DNA of 64,000 nt from contig NZ_CP024985.1 of assembly GCF_002803845.1 (NCBI RefSeq), forward strand, positions 3,286,001 to 3,350,000. The letters are read 5' to 3'. This DNA comes from Streptomyces lavendulae subsp. lavendulae (GTDB taxonomy: Bacteria; Actinomycetota; Actinomycetes; Streptomycetales; Streptomycetaceae). The notes beneath the pieces are model-generated. The model made no database searches and had not been told where the DNA came from. It worked only from the letters and a program-made list of their open reading frames with translations. Position 1 is the stretch's first letter. Each line of letters starts with the position of its first letter. The translations under genes were made by a program, and so were the position numbers. Of the stretch, positions 35,337-45,401 are shown one piece after another.

Positions 35337-37970
35337 TCACCCGTACATGCTCAGCAGCTGCTCCGCGGAGAGTTCGGTGACCGTCTCACCCGCCCCTCCG
35401 GGCATGGGCAGGGGGAGTTCGAACCAGACCGTCTTGCCGCGGTGGGTGCGGCGGGTGCCCCAGCCCGCGGAGAGGAGGCCGACGAGCTGGAGGCCGCGGC
35501 CGCCCTCGTCGGTGTCCCGGGCCCGGCGGCGGCGGGGCTGGGCCAGGTTGGCGTCCCACACCTCGCACACCAGGGTCCGGTCCAGCAGCAGGCGGAGGCG
35601 GATCTCCCCCTCCCCGTACCGCAGGGCGTTCGTCACCAGCTCGCTGACCAGCAGCTCCGTGGTGTCGAGCAGGCCCTCCAGGCCCCAGGCCGGCAGCTTG
35701 GCGCGGGCCAGCTCCCGGGCCCGGCCCACCGAGCGGGCCTCGCGCGGCAGCTGCCAGTCGCCGACCGCGTCCACCGGCAGCCCCTGCACCCGCGCCATCA
35801 GCAGGGCGATGTCGTCCTCCCCGTGCCGGGTGTGCAGGGTGTCCAGGACGTGGTCGCAGATCTCCTCCAGCGGCCGGGCCGGATCCGCGACCGCCTCCCG
35901 CAGTCCGCGCAGCCCCTCCTCCAGGGGGTGGTCGCGGGACTCCACGAGCCCGTCCGTGTACAGGGCGAGCAGCGCCCCCTCGGGGATCTCCACCTCGACC
36001 TCCTCGAAGGGTTCGCCGCCCACCCCGAGCGGCATCCCGGTCGGGATCTCCAGCAGCAGGCCGGGGTGCGGCCGCCCGCCCTCCTCGGCCGGTTCGACCA
36101 GCACGGGCGGCATGTGGCCCGCGTTGGCGATGGTGCAGCGCCGGGTCACCGGGTCGTAGACGGCGTACACGCAGGTGGCGAGGTACACCTCGGAGCGGTC
36201 GGCGTCGCGTGAGTGCAGGGCCGCGCGCGAGGCCTGCTGGGAGCCGCCTCCCGGTCCTCCGGCGCCCAGGCCCCGGGCCACCTCGTCGAGGGCGGTGAGC
36301 ACCTCCGCCGGTTCCAGGTCCAGCAGCGCCAGGGTCCGTACGGCGGTGCGCAGTTCGCCCATGGCGACGGCGGCCCGCAGACCACGCCCCATCACGTCGC
36401 CGACGACCAGTGCCGTGCGGTGCCCGGGGAGCTCGATGACGTCGAACCAGTCGCCGCCGACCTCGGTGGCCGCGTTCCCCGGCAGGTAGCGGCAGGCGAT
36501 GTCCAGTCCGGCCGCCTCCGGGTCGCCGGGGGGCAGCAGGCTGCGCTGGAGGATCAGGGCCCGCTCGTGCTCGCGCCGGTAGAGGCGGGCGTTGTCGATG
36601 CAGACGGCGGCGCGGGCGGCCAGTTCCACCGCGACGGCCCGGTCCCGTTCGCCGAAGGGTTCGCTGCCCTTCGTGCGGGAGAACTGGGCGAGGCCGACCA
36701 CCGTGTCGTGGGCGACCATCGGGACGATCAGCGTGGACTGCACGAGCGCGTCCGGCGCGCCCCCCTCGATCAGCCGGGGCCGTGCCGTGCGCAGGGCCAG
36801 CGCCCCGGGCGAGGCCGCCGGATAGCGGTGGGTCTCCCCTACGGAGACCAGCGCGCCGGGCCCCGACAGCGGGGCGTCGGACACGGCGGAGGCGAAGGCC
36901 ACCCGCCGCAGCGGCGCGGACGGGGCCCGGCCGGCCCCCTGCCCGGGCAGCGAGGGCATCCCGGGGCCCTGCGGGCGGGCGGGCCGGTCGTCGTCGCCGA
37001 GCAGGAGCCCTTCGTAGAGGTCGACGGCGGCCAGGTCGCAGAAGCCGGGGACGGTGACGTCGAGGAGTTCGCGGGCGGTGGTCTCCAGGTCGAGGGAGTT
37101 CCCGATCCGGTGCCCGGCCTCGTTGAGCAGGGCGAGGTTGCGCCGCACCCCGGCGGCCTCGCGGGCGGCGAGGTGGCGGCGGGTGACGTCGGTGCCGAGG
37201 CCGGCGATACCGATCGGACGGCCGGTGCCGCCGTGCACGCGGTAGAGGTTGATGGACCAGTGCCGGTGGTCCCGGCTGCCCGGGGCCGCGCCGGTGATCC
37301 GCAGGTCGGTCACGGACTCGCCGGTCTCCAGCACCCGGCGCAGGGCCTCGGTCATCTTGTCGGCCTCGTGCGGCGGCAGGTAGTCGTGCACGGTCCGGCC
37401 GCGGTGCTCCTCCACCGCCCCGCCGAAGACGGTCGCGAAGCGGCGGTTGGCGCGCTGCACGGTCAGGTCCGTGCCGAAGAGCAGGAACCCGAAGGGAGAT
37501 TGGCCGAATATGGCCTGCGAGGCGGCGAGATCGGACTCGATGCGCCGCAGTGCGCGCACGTCGACGACGACGCACAGCGCGGCCCGCTCGGCGGTCTCGG
37601 TCTGGGTCGGCATCACATAGATCTCGGCCACGCCGTGCTCGCCGTCACCACCCGGGATACGGAAGGGGACCAGGCCGGTCCACTCCTTGCCGTCGAGGAT
37701 CTCGGCGACCTTGCGGTGCCCGCCGGCGCGCAGCTCCGGCGGCATGAAGGCGTCCACCGGATCGCGCCCCACCGCCTGGGCCGCGGTGAGCCCGAACAGC
37801 TCTTCCGCGCGCAGACTCCACTGGTCGATGAGCCCGTCGGGCCCGATCGAGAAAGAAGCGACCTTTATGTAGTCATATATCGAGCCAGGCGGGCTGCTGT
37901 GCCACAGGGAGTCGTGCCACGTCTCCCCGGGCACGCGGGCCTGATGTGCCTGCGCAGGTATCTCGCTCAC
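35337..37970 (-). CDS. PAS-PAS-GAF-SpoIIE phosphatase with C-terminal anti-sigma-type ATPase domain
   Basis: 877-aa multidomain regulator. Two PAS domains (about 30-130 and 145-265), a GAF domain (about 280-460), a PP2C/SpoIIE phosphatase (about 470-700; RYLPGNAATEVGGDWFDVIELPGHRTALVVGDVMGRG with metal-binding Asp residues) and an HATPase_c_2 domain (about 750-860; VSELVTNALRYGEGE, DEGGRGLQLV). GTG at 37970 with GGAGGGG 9 nt upstream. Such proteins act in partner-switching control of sigma factors, both dephosphorylating anti-anti-sigma factors and acting as kinases. It converges with the PspA gene. Confidence 0.93.
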   Translation of the reverse strand: MSEIPAQAHQARVPGETWHDSLWHSSPPGSIYDYIKVASFSIGPDGLIDQWSLRAEELFGLTAAQAVGRDPVDAFMPPELRAGGHRKVAEILDGKEWTGLVPFRIPGGDGEHGVAEIYVMPTQTETAERAALCVVVDVRALRRIESDLAASQAIFGQSPFGFLLFGTDLTVQRANRRFATVFGGAVEEHRGRTVHDYLPPHEADKMTEALRRVLETGESVTDLRITGAAPGSRDHRHWSINLYRVHGGTGRPIGIAGLGTDVTRRHLAAREAAGVRRNLALLNEAGHRIGNSLDLETTARELLDVTVPGFCDLAAVDLYEGLLLGDDDRPARPQGPGMPSLPGQGAGRAPSAPLRRVAFASAVSDAPLSGPGALVSVGETHRYPAASPGALALRTARPRLIEGGAPDALVQSTLIVPMVAHDTVVGLAQFSRTKGSEPFGERDRAVAVELAARAAVCIDNARLYRREHERALILQRSLLPPGDPEAAGLDIACRYLPGNAATEVGGDWFDVIELPGHRTALVVGDVMGRGLRAAVAMGELRTAVRTLALLDLEPAEVLTALDEVARGLGAGGPGGGSQQASRAALHSRDADRSEVYLATCVYAVYDPVTRRCTIANAGHMPPVLVEPAEEGGRPHPGLLLEIPTGMPLGVGGEPFEEVEVEIPEGALLALYTDGLVESRDHPLEEGLRGLREAVADPARPLEEICDHVLDTLHTRHGEDDIALLMARVQGLPVDAVGDWQLPREARSVGRARELARAKLPAWGLEGLLDTTELLVSELVTNALRYGEGEIRLRLLLDRTLVCEVWDANLAQPRRRRARDTDEGGRGLQLVGLLSAGWGTRRTHRGKTVWFELPLPMPGGAGETVTELSAEQLLSMYG

Positions 37971-38144
37971 GCGACCGTCCCCTCCAGCTCACCGCAACCG
38001 GACCGGCCATGACCGAAGTATTCAGCACCACGGCCCCGTACGGCACGGCGTTCACGATCACAAAAGGGTCCCGTTGTTTTCCGGCCACGCCCGGCGGTCT
38101 CCACCGGACGTCCTCCGGGAGACCCCCTGCCACCCTTCACCTTG

Positions 38145-38648
38145 TTACTCACCAGGAAGAGCCAACTCGAACCACACGGTTTTGCCCGACTTTCCGTGAC
38201 GGGTCCCCCAGCGCTGTGCCGAGACGGCGACCAGATGCAGTCCGCGCCCGCCCTCGTCGTCCGGCTGCGCGACCCGTTCGCGGGGTGGATCCGGAAGCGG
38301 ATCGGAAACCTCCACCAGCAGTGCGGGGCCTCCGGCCAGACCGGGTGTGTCGGGGCCGCGCCGCACCAGGCGGACCCCGATGGGACCGGAGGCGTAGCGC
38401 AGGGAGTTGGTGACCAGCTCGCTGACCAGCAGGACCGTCACGTCGCCCACGGATTCCAGCCCCCACGAGCGAAGGGTGCCGCGCACGGCGTGGCGGGCGG
38501 TGCGGACGGCACCGGGCTCGGCGGGAAAGGCCCACTCGGCGCATTCACCGTCTGTGTCGATCACGCCGATCACTTCCCGGGCCACCAGCGACCCCAGTCC
38601 GGTTCGTCGGGGACGAAAGGGGGACGAGATAGGGACTAATAGCGACAT
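38145..38648 (-). CDS. RsbW/SpoIIAB-like ATP-binding regulator
   Basis: 167-aa protein made of one HATPase_c_2 domain: LLVSELVTNSLRYASGPIGV (N box), DDEGGRGLHLVAVSAQRWGTR (G1) and GKTVWFELAL. It resembles the C-terminal domain of the neighbouring phosphatase. By family it is a serine kinase or anti-sigma factor for partner switching. ATG at 38648 is preferred; a longer frame to 38708 adds unlikely residues. It ends in TAA, uncommon in this genome. Confidence 0.85.
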   Translation of the reverse strand: MSLLVPISSPFRPRRTGLGSLVAREVIGVIDTDGECAEWAFPAEPGAVRTARHAVRGTLRSWGLESVGDVTVLLVSELVTNSLRYASGPIGVRLVRRGPDTPGLAGGPALLVEVSDPLPDPPRERVAQPDDEGGRGLHLVAVSAQRWGTRHGKSGKTVWFELALPGE

Positions 38649-38737
38649 ACCCCCTATTTGGGGCGTCGTACCACCCGATCCCGCCCGATCCCCCCGGCAC
38701 CGGCGCACTGTGGCGCAGACGGCCTACAGCGTGCGCT

Positions 38738-39148
38738 TCATGCGCCCCGGTGCGCCCCGTCGCGCAGCCGCCGGCCCGCCTCGGCGACGGCCGGACGGTC
38801 CTGGTCGAGCCAGTCCACCGAGTCCAGCTCGTGCGGCCCGAGCCAGCGCAGCTCGTCGTGGTCCTCCAGCGGCTCGGGCTCCCCCGAGAGCAGCCGGGCC
38901 GTCCACACGTGCAGGACGAGCCCCGGCCGCACCGGCCACTCCCCCGGGATCCGCTCCAACACCTCGGTCTCGACGCCGAGCTCCTCGCGCAGTTCGCGCA
39001 CCAGTGCCTCGGGCACGGACTCACCGGGCTCGGCCTTCCCGCCCGGGAGCTCCCACCGGCCCGCCACCTCGGGGGGCGCACTGCGCCGGGCGGCCAGCAG
39101 CCGCCCGTCATGACAAAGGGCTCCGCCCACAACCACACGTACGGTCAT
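38738..39148 (-). CDS. Nudix (MutT-type) hydrolase
   Basis: 136-aa hydrolase of a nucleoside diphosphate linked to another moiety. The Nudix box is intact: GKAEPGESVPEALVRELREE followed by LGV, with all acidic metal ligands. N-terminus MTVRVVVGGALCHDGRLLAARR, as in oxidised-nucleotide sanitising MutT proteins. Substrate cannot be inferred. Isolated gene, 27 nt from the SPOR gene. Confidence 0.92.
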   Translation of the reverse strand: MTVRVVVGGALCHDGRLLAARRSAPPEVAGRWELPGGKAEPGESVPEALVRELREELGVETEVLERIPGEWPVRPGLVLHVWTARLLSGEPEPLEDHDELRWLGPHELDSVDWLDQDRPAVAEAGRRLRDGAHRGA

Positions 39149-39175
39149 GGGCGGAGCCTATGCCAGCGCCGACTG

Positions 39176-39370
39176 TCAGTTCATCGTGGCAGTACGGCTG
39201 CCCTGTTCGATCCGCTCGACCCAGTAGAGCTGCTTGTGTCCCCGGTCGTCGAGGCTGTCGACGACCTTCTGGGCCTCGGCCCGGGTGGGGTACCGGCCCA
39301 CCCGGTAGCGGTTGCCGTTGTCGTCCTGACGTATGACCAGCCACGGGAGCAGGGCACCGCTGTCGTTCAT
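39176..39370 (-). CDS. SPOR-domain-like 64-aa protein
   Basis: Small basic protein with NRYRVGRYPTRAEAQKVVDSLDDRGHKQLYWVERI, the beta-alpha-beta pattern of a SPOR domain, which binds denuded glycan strands in extracellular contexts. It has no signal peptide or membrane helix, so it is cytosolic as annotated and its role is unclear. A GGAGGG run precedes the ATG. Probably co-transcribed with the Nudix gene. Confidence 0.82.
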   Translation of the reverse strand: MNDSGALLPWLVIRQDDNGNRYRVGRYPTRAEAQKVVDSLDDRGHKQLYWVERIEQGSRTATMN

Positions 39371-39530
39371 CGCGCTTCACCCTCCGCCGATGTACATGCC
39401 CAGGAAACCGCATTGCGCATATGCCGGAGCTTACGCCCGACCTTTACTCAGCGGATACGGTTTTTCACAAAGAGGTACCTAGGGGGCGTACGCATCCGGC
39501 CAGGCGTACGAGCGGGCCGTGCGCGCCGGT

Positions 39531-41216
39531 TCAGACCGGGCGCACCGAGGGTGTCGGCAGGGCCACCGGACCGGCCCCCGGCGTCTTGCGGCAGACGTCA
39601 CCGCAGGTCGCGTCGAGGGAACAGCACAGTGAACAGACCGGCCCCGACCACGCGGGGCAGTCGGCGATGTCCGGGAGCTCGTACGCCGTCTCGCACACGG
39701 CGCAGGTGTGGGTGGCGGTGACGTCCGCGACCTCCGCGTCCGGGCCGCTCACGGTGTTCGGCCTGGCCAGGTAGTACTTCCCGCCCGTCGCCCAGGCGAT
39801 CAACGGGCACAGGAGCAGGGCGAGTCCGGCGGCGATGAAGGTGGAGAAGGCCTCGGCGTACGTGCCGAAGAGGCCGGAGAAGGCGAGGATCGAGACGGTG
39901 GAGGCGATCACCATCGCGCCGAAACCCGCCGGGTTGACGGCGTACAGATAGGCCCGCTTGAACTCGATGTAGGGCGGGCTGAGTCCGAGCCGCTTGTTGA
40001 TCACGAGGTCGGCGGCGACGGCGGCGATCCAGGCGATGCCCACGTTGGAGTAGAAGCCCAGGAGCCTGCCGAGCATCGCGAACATGTCCAGCTCCATCAG
40101 CGTGAGCGCGATGGCGAGGTTGAGGAAGATGTACCAGACCCGGCCCGGGTGGCGGTGGGTCACGCGGGAGAAGAAGTTGGACCAGGACAGGGACCCGCTG
40201 TAGGCGTTGGTGACGTTGATCTTGATCTGGGACACGATGACGAAGAGGGCGGCGGCGGGCAGCGCGAAGCCGCCGAGCCACGGGCGCAGCGCCTCGACCT
40301 GCGGGGCGATCGGCTCCAGGGCGTGGGTCTTGCCGACGGCCTCCAGGGCCGCGAACGCCAGGAAGGCCCCGCCGAGCTGCTTGGCGGCCCCGATGACCAC
40401 CCACCCGGGTCCGGCGGCGAGGACCGCGAGCCGTCGGCGGCGCCGGTTGGCGGGGGTCTCGGCGGGCATGAACCTCAGGTAGTCGGCCTGTTCGCCGATC
40501 TGCGCGATGAGGGACAGGGCGATGCCCGTCCCGAAGCCGAAGCCGATCCAGGAGAACCCGGAGCCCGCCCCGTCGGTGCCGCCGAAGCGGGTGAAGTCGC
40601 CCCAGGCGCCGGGCGCCTCGAAGGCCAGGACCAGGAAGGGCAGCGCGAGCCCGACGAGCCAGACGGGCTGGGTCCAGGCCTGCACCTTGGCGAGGGCACC
40701 CATGCCCCGGAAGACGACGGGGATCACGATCAGCGTGGTGAGGAGGTACCCGAGCTGGACCGGGAGCCCGAAGGCCTGGTGCATGGCCTGGGCCATGATC
40801 GAACCTTCGAGCGCGAAGAAGATGAAGGTGAAGGAGGCGTAGATCAGGGAGGTCAGCGTCGACCCGAAGTACCCGAATCCGGCGCCGCGGGTCACCAGGT
40901 CCATGTCCAGCCCGTACGTGGCGCACGCGCGGGCGATGGGGATGCCGGTCAGGAAGATCACCACGGCGGCGGCCAGGATCGCGGCCGCGCCGCTCGTGAA
41001 GCCGTAGGCGAAGACGATGGAGGCGCCGATCGCGAAGTCGGCGAGGTAGGCGATCCCGCCCAGTGCGGTCCCGGCGACGGAGCCGGGGCTCCAGCGGCGG
41101 AACGCGTGCGGGGCGTACCTCAGCGAGTAGTCCTCGCGGCTCTCGTCGGCGGCGAGCCGGGCGTAGCTGCGGCGCGGTTCCTTCGGGGGCGTGGACGTGA
41201 GGGCGGTGTCGGTCAT
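39531..41216 (-). CDS. NCS1 purine/cytosine permease with Cys-rich C-terminal tail
   Basis: 561-aa nucleobase-cation symporter with about 12 membrane helices (first GSVAGTALGGIAYLADFAIGA). The last ~50 residues, on the cytoplasmic side, hold a Cys-rich motif: CAVCETAYELPDIADC, CSLCCSLDATCGDVC. This resembles, from memory, the linker found where NCS1 permease domains are fused to histidine kinases, and could bind metal. Purine or pyrimidine uptake is inferred from family only. A GntR regulator follows about 247 nt upstream, same strand. Confidence 0.9.
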   Translation of the reverse strand: MTDTALTSTPPKEPRRSYARLAADESREDYSLRYAPHAFRRWSPGSVAGTALGGIAYLADFAIGASIVFAYGFTSGAAAILAAAVVIFLTGIPIARACATYGLDMDLVTRGAGFGYFGSTLTSLIYASFTFIFFALEGSIMAQAMHQAFGLPVQLGYLLTTLIVIPVVFRGMGALAKVQAWTQPVWLVGLALPFLVLAFEAPGAWGDFTRFGGTDGAGSGFSWIGFGFGTGIALSLIAQIGEQADYLRFMPAETPANRRRRRLAVLAAGPGWVVIGAAKQLGGAFLAFAALEAVGKTHALEPIAPQVEALRPWLGGFALPAAALFVIVSQIKINVTNAYSGSLSWSNFFSRVTHRHPGRVWYIFLNLAIALTLMELDMFAMLGRLLGFYSNVGIAWIAAVAADLVINKRLGLSPPYIEFKRAYLYAVNPAGFGAMVIASTVSILAFSGLFGTYAEAFSTFIAAGLALLLCPLIAWATGGKYYLARPNTVSGPDAEVADVTATHTCAVCETAYELPDIADCPAWSGPVCSLCCSLDATCGDVCRKTPGAGPVALPTPSVRPV

Positions 41217-41372
41217 ACCGCGGGAAGGTAGGCCCGATACGTGACGCCCCGTCACACCCGGGCGTTGCCCGCGCGTTACGCGGCCCCGCCCGGCGTCACC
41301 ACGGCGTTAACGGATCTCCCGGCCCCGCGGCCCCGCCGGGGGTCCCGGGGAGGAACCCGGCCGGGGCAGGGG

Positions 41373-42125
41373 TCAGCGGACGGGCAGGTGGTAGGAGAGG
41401 CGGTAGCGGTCCGCCGGGACGACCACGTCGGCCGTCTCCACCGGCCGCCCCGACGCGAAGTACGTCCGGCTCACGACCAGGACCACGTGCCCCGGGACGC
41501 CGCCCAGCGACATGATCTCCTCGGCCAGGCCGGGCCGGGCGCCGACCTCCTCGACCACGTTGTCCACGACCACGTCGATCGCGGCCATCCGGTCCACCAC
41601 CCCCGAGCCCCCGAGCGGCCCCTCCTCGGGCAGCATCACCGGGGTGCGGCCCGTCACGGACAGCGGCTCCCAGGAGGTGGACAGCATCATCGCCTCGCCC
41701 GCGTCGCGGAAGACGTAACGGGTGCGCATGACGCGGTCGCCCGCTTCGATGCCCAGCCGCTTCGCGATCTCCGCCGGCGCGCCGGTCTGCTCGCTGCTGG
41801 ACTCCCACGTGCCGCGCGCCCCCGCCTCGGCCTGCTCCTGCCGGAACGGGGTCGAGGCGCCGCCCGTGCGGTAGCCGGAGCGGGCGACCCGCCGCGGGAC
41901 CGGCTGCTCGCGCACGTACGTGCCGGACCCGGAGCGGCCTTCGACCAGCCCCTCCGCCATGAGGACCTTGCGGGCCTCCAGCGCGACCGTGTCCGAGACC
42001 CCGTACTCCTCGCGGATCCGGGCCTGCGAGGGGAGCCGGGCGTGCGGGGGCAGGGACCCATCGACGATCTTCCGCCGCAGATCCCCGGCGACGCGCAGAT
42101 AGGCCGGCTGCTCACCGAAAGTCAC
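41373..42125 (-). CDS. GntR/HutC-family transcriptional regulator
   Basis: 250-aa regulator. N-terminal winged helix (YLRVAGDLRRKIVDGSLPPHARLPSQARIREEYGVSDTVALEARKVLMAEGLV) and a C-terminal UTRA ligand domain (about 85-245). ATG at 42125, with GGGAGTGGCC upstream. It may control the NCS1 permease downstream (stop 41373, permease start 41216), or an unlinked target; the ligand is unknown. Confidence 0.92.
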   Translation of the reverse strand: MTFGEQPAYLRVAGDLRRKIVDGSLPPHARLPSQARIREEYGVSDTVALEARKVLMAEGLVEGRSGSGTYVREQPVPRRVARSGYRTGGASTPFRQEQAEAGARGTWESSSEQTGAPAEIAKRLGIEAGDRVMRTRYVFRDAGEAMMLSTSWEPLSVTGRTPVMLPEEGPLGGSGVVDRMAAIDVVVDNVVEEVGARPGLAEEIMSLGGVPGHVVLVVSRTYFASGRPVETADVVVPADRYRLSYHLPVR

Positions 42126-42238
42126 GGGCCACTCCCATCAGGTTGACAGACAGCTACACCCTGGCAACCCACCGTTGAACTGCGCAAGCACGGGCCAGAG
42201 TTTCACTCGAAGTGATGAAGCCTGGTCACTCAAACCCG

Positions 42239-43372
42239 TTACCGCGCGTTACCCACGGTGTATCCGACGGATTCCGACCGGGATCCGCTCCCCGAACCCC
42301 CGTCCGAGTCTCCCGGGAACTCCTCAAGCCAGTCCGGAACCCGGGTGGACAGCCCGTACGCACCCCGCAGCGACTTCTCCGTGTCGATCGTCGTGGCCCC
42401 CAGCGCCGCGTCCCACGCCCGCCGGAACTCCTCCGGCTTCCCCGCCCGCGCGGCCCGCTGCCACTGCTCGCGCGCCGCCTCGACCTCCTTCAGCAGGGCC
42501 TGCGCCGCCGGACCCACGCCCGGCCGGGAGACGACGCCCCGGAGCAGCCCGGCCTCCGCGCCCAGCGCCCCGTCGACCTCGCGCGCCCACGAGCGGTACT
42601 CCGCCAGCGCCACGCCGAGCTCGCGCCGGGGGCCGTCGCCCAGCACCTGGTCGGTCCCGTTCAGCACGCCCAGCAGGGCCACCTGGTCGGCCGTCAGCGT
42701 CCCGGAGTCCTTGCGCAGACTGCCCCGGTGCTCCCGGTCCGGCGTGCCGATCACGCACAGCAGCCCGTGGTCGCCGTCGCGCCAGGTCTCGCCGGTGGGC
42801 GCGAAGTAGAACATCTCCGCGTACGGGGGCAGTGCCCAGGTGTCCATCGCGTACGCGTCCTGCGCCTTCCAGCAGGCCTGCGCCGCCGCCTCCTTGAGCT
42901 TCGTCGTGCCGGGGGAACCCGTGAGCGCGAGCGGGCTCGTGGAGGTCACCTCGGCGTCGTGCACCCGCCCGCAGTCGATGCGGTAGATGAAGGGGTCCTC
43001 TTCGAGGAGGTCGCCGCCGGGGACGTTGAAGCAGTCGCCCGCGCGCAGTTCGTCGATGCCCGTCAGCTCCCCCTCGACGCGCACCGGCTCCCGCGCCGGG
43101 CCCAGCCGTCCGAGGACCGTCCCGCCGTAGCGGCCCGCGCCGAGGACGAGCACCGCGGTCATCGCGACGGAGACCACCAGGCCCACGACGGCGAGGGCCC
43201 TGCCGCGCTCCCCCTTGCGCGCGATCTGCACCAGGGCCACGACGCCGAAGACGATCCCCAGCGGCGGCAGGCACAGCAGCCCGACCAGCAGGGAGGCGAG
43301 GGCGAACCCGTTGAGGGCCGGCCGGAACGGCCCCTGACCCATGGGCGGCCGGTACGGGGGCGGGGTGCTCAC
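42239..43372 (-). CDS. DUF4190/septum-formation-like membrane protein
   Basis: 377-aa protein. Pro/Gly-rich start (VSTPPPYRPPMGQGP), two membrane helices (FALASLLVGLLCLPPLGIVFGVVAL and ALAVVGLVVSVAMTAVLVLGAG), then an extracellular domain with Cys pairs (GDCFNV, DCGRVHDAEV, QACWKAQDAY, LLCVIG) as in the septum-formation family DUF4190/PF13845. Disulfide bonding is likely. GTG at 43372 is preferred over the upstream ATG because the extra residues look non-coding. Confidence 0.82.
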   Translation of the reverse strand: MSTPPPYRPPMGQGPFRPALNGFALASLLVGLLCLPPLGIVFGVVALVQIARKGERGRALAVVGLVVSVAMTAVLVLGAGRYGGTVLGRLGPAREPVRVEGELTGIDELRAGDCFNVPGGDLLEEDPFIYRIDCGRVHDAEVTSTSPLALTGSPGTTKLKEAAAQACWKAQDAYAMDTWALPPYAEMFYFAPTGETWRDGDHGLLCVIGTPDREHRGSLRKDSGTLTADQVALLGVLNGTDQVLGDGPRRELGVALAEYRSWAREVDGALGAEAGLLRGVVSRPGVGPAAQALLKEVEAAREQWQRAARAGKPEEFRRAWDAALGATTIDTEKSLRGAYGLSTRVPDWLEEFPGDSDGGSGSGSRSESVGYTVGNAR

Positions 43373-43537
43373 GGGGCGGGGTGCTCCATCAAGGGGGGAT
43401 GCGGGGGGGCGTGCGAACGAACGCGCGAAATAGTACGCAGCGGGGGCGACCGACCAGTCGGTCACCCCCGCCGTTCACCGCGCGGTCCGGCCCGGAGCCG
43501 CGCCCTTCACCACCCGGCCGCCCGGCCGGAGTTCAGC

Positions 43538-45112
43538 TCAGAACTGCAGGGCCCAGGAGTCGATCTTCCCGGTGTCCGCACCGGCGAGGTCGGCGACCCG
43601 CAGCTTCCAGACCCCGTTGGCCACCTCGGAGGAGGCGTTCACCGTGAAGGTCTGGACGATGTCGTCGGCGCTGCCGCCGGTCCGGTTGCGGAGGTTGTAG
43701 ACCGTGCCGTCGGGGGCGACGAGGTCGACCTTGAGGTCACCGACGTACGTGTGCTTGATGTCGACGGGCACGCTCAGCGTCGCCGGGGCGTTGCCGGAGA
43801 TCCCGCTGACGGTGATCGGCGACTCGACGGTGGAGTTGTCGTTGATCGCGTAGTCGGCGGTGTTCTCGAAGCGGGTGCCCGGGTTCGGCGGGGTGGTGCC
43901 GGCGCCCACGTTCAGCAGACGGTTCGGGGAGCCCGTGCCGGGGCCGGTCACCACGTTCGGGGTGGCCGCCGCGACCAGGCCGTCACGGACCTGCGCCGGG
44001 GTGCTGGCCGGGTTCTGGGACAGGTAGAGGGCCGCCGCGCCGACGACGTGCGGGGTGGCCATCGAGGTGCCCGAGATGGTGTTCGTGGCGGTGTCGCCGG
44101 TGCCCCACGAGGAGGTGATGGAGGAGCCCGGGGCGAAGATGTCCAGGACGCTGCCGTAGTTGGAGTAACTGGCCTTGGCGTCCGTGTTGGTGGTGGCGCC
44201 GACGGTGATGGCCTCGGCGACGCGCGCCGGGGACTTGGTGGAGGCGTCGGTCGACTCGTTGCCCGCGGCGACGCCGTAGGTGATGCCGGAGGCGATCGAG
44301 TTGCGCACGGCGGTGTCGAGCGCGGAGTCGGCACCGCCGCCGAGCGACATGTTGGCCACGGCGGGCTTGACCGCGTTGCGGGTCACCCAGTCGATGCCGG
44401 CGACGACCTGGGCGGTGGTGCCGGAGCCGTTGTTGTCGAGCACGCGGACGCCGACGATCTTCGCCTTCTTCGCCACGCCGTACGTGCTGCCCGCGACGGT
44501 GCCCGCCACGTGGGTGCCGTGGCCGTGGCCGTCCTGGGCGGTGTTGTCGTTGTCGATGGCGTCGTAGCCGTAGGAGGCGCGCCCGCCGAGGTCCTGGTGG
44601 GTGATCCGGACGCCGGTGTCGATGATGTACGCCGTCACCCCCTCGCCGGCCTTGTCCGGGTAGGTGTAGCTCTGGTCGAGGGGGAGCGCGCGCTGGTCGA
44701 TGCGGTCCAGTCCCCAGGACGGCGGGTTCGGCTGGGTGGCGTCGACGGTGAAGACGCGGTTCTGCACGACCGACTTGACGGCCGGGTCGGCGGCGAGCTT
44801 CCTGGCCTGCGCCTCGGAGACCTCGACCGCGTAGCCGTTGAGGGCGGCGCTGTAGGTCCGGTCGATCCTCGCCCCGTACCGCTTGGCGACGGCCTTGCCG
44901 CTGTCGGCGGTGGAGCGCGCCGCGGAGTCGTCCAGGGTCACGATGTAGCTGCCGGGGACGGACCCGGCGGCCCCCGCGTTCTCGATGACGCCCTGCGCGC
45001 CGCGGTCGGCCGCCGAGGCGGGTAACGCGGCGGCGGCGCCGAGCACGAGGGCCACGACGGCTATCGCGCTGACGCCGGCGGTCTTCCGGCGGGTGTGACG
45101 CATCACGGACAT
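43538..45112 (-). CDS. Secreted subtilisin-like serine protease with I9 propeptide and P domain
   Basis: 524 aa. Signal peptide ([24 protein letters not shown]), inhibitor_I9-type propeptide ([20 protein letters not shown]), S8 catalytic domain with Asp in [15 protein letters not shown], His in [11 protein letters not shown] and Ser in [10 protein letters not shown], then a P/proprotein convertase domain at the C-terminus ([23 protein letters not shown] to WALQF). ATG 45112 follows AGGAGG. The ATG at 45130 overlaps that site and was rejected. Expected extracellular. Confidence 0.95.
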   Translation of the reverse strand: MSVMRHTRRKTAGVSAIAVVALVLGAAAALPASAADRGAQGVIENAGAAGSVPGSYIVTLDDSAARSTADSGKAVAKRYGARIDRTYSAALNGYAVEVSEAQARKLAADPAVKSVVQNRVFTVDATQPNPPSWGLDRIDQRALPLDQSYTYPDKAGEGVTAYIIDTGVRITHQDLGGRASYGYDAIDNDNTAQDGHGHGTHVAGTVAGSTYGVAKKAKIVGVRVLDNNGSGTTAQVVAGIDWVTRNAVKPAVANMSLGGGADSALDTAVRNSIASGITYGVAAGNESTDASTKSPARVAEAITVGATTNTDAKASYSNYGSVLDIFAPGSSITSSWGTGDTATNTISGTSMATPHVVGAAALYLSQNPASTPAQVRDGLVAAATPNVVTGPGTGSPNRLLNVGAGTTPPNPGTRFENTADYAINDNSTVESPITVSGISGNAPATLSVPVDIKHTYVGDLKVDLVAPDGTVYNLRNRTGGSADDIVQTFTVNASSEVANGVWKLRVADLAGADTGKIDSWALQF

Positions 45113-45401
45113 GTGAGGGTTCCTCCTCATAGGCGGTGCGCTGCGGGGGGGTGCGGAGGTCGTACGGGGTCGGTGCGGAGGTCGGTGCCGAGGTCGGTGC
45201 GGAGATCTCTGCGGGGGGTCGAGCGGGAATCCGCGGGGCCTGCCCGAGCCGTCATTTCGACATGCGCATGACAATGCATGGAGCCCAACGGGCCGTCGCC
45301 TCCGAAAGGTTGACCCACCCGTGCGCCATCCCACAAGAGGACAACGGACGCGTAACATCCGTGCCATACGACGGCCATGAACGAGCAAAGGTGGTCCGCA
45401 C

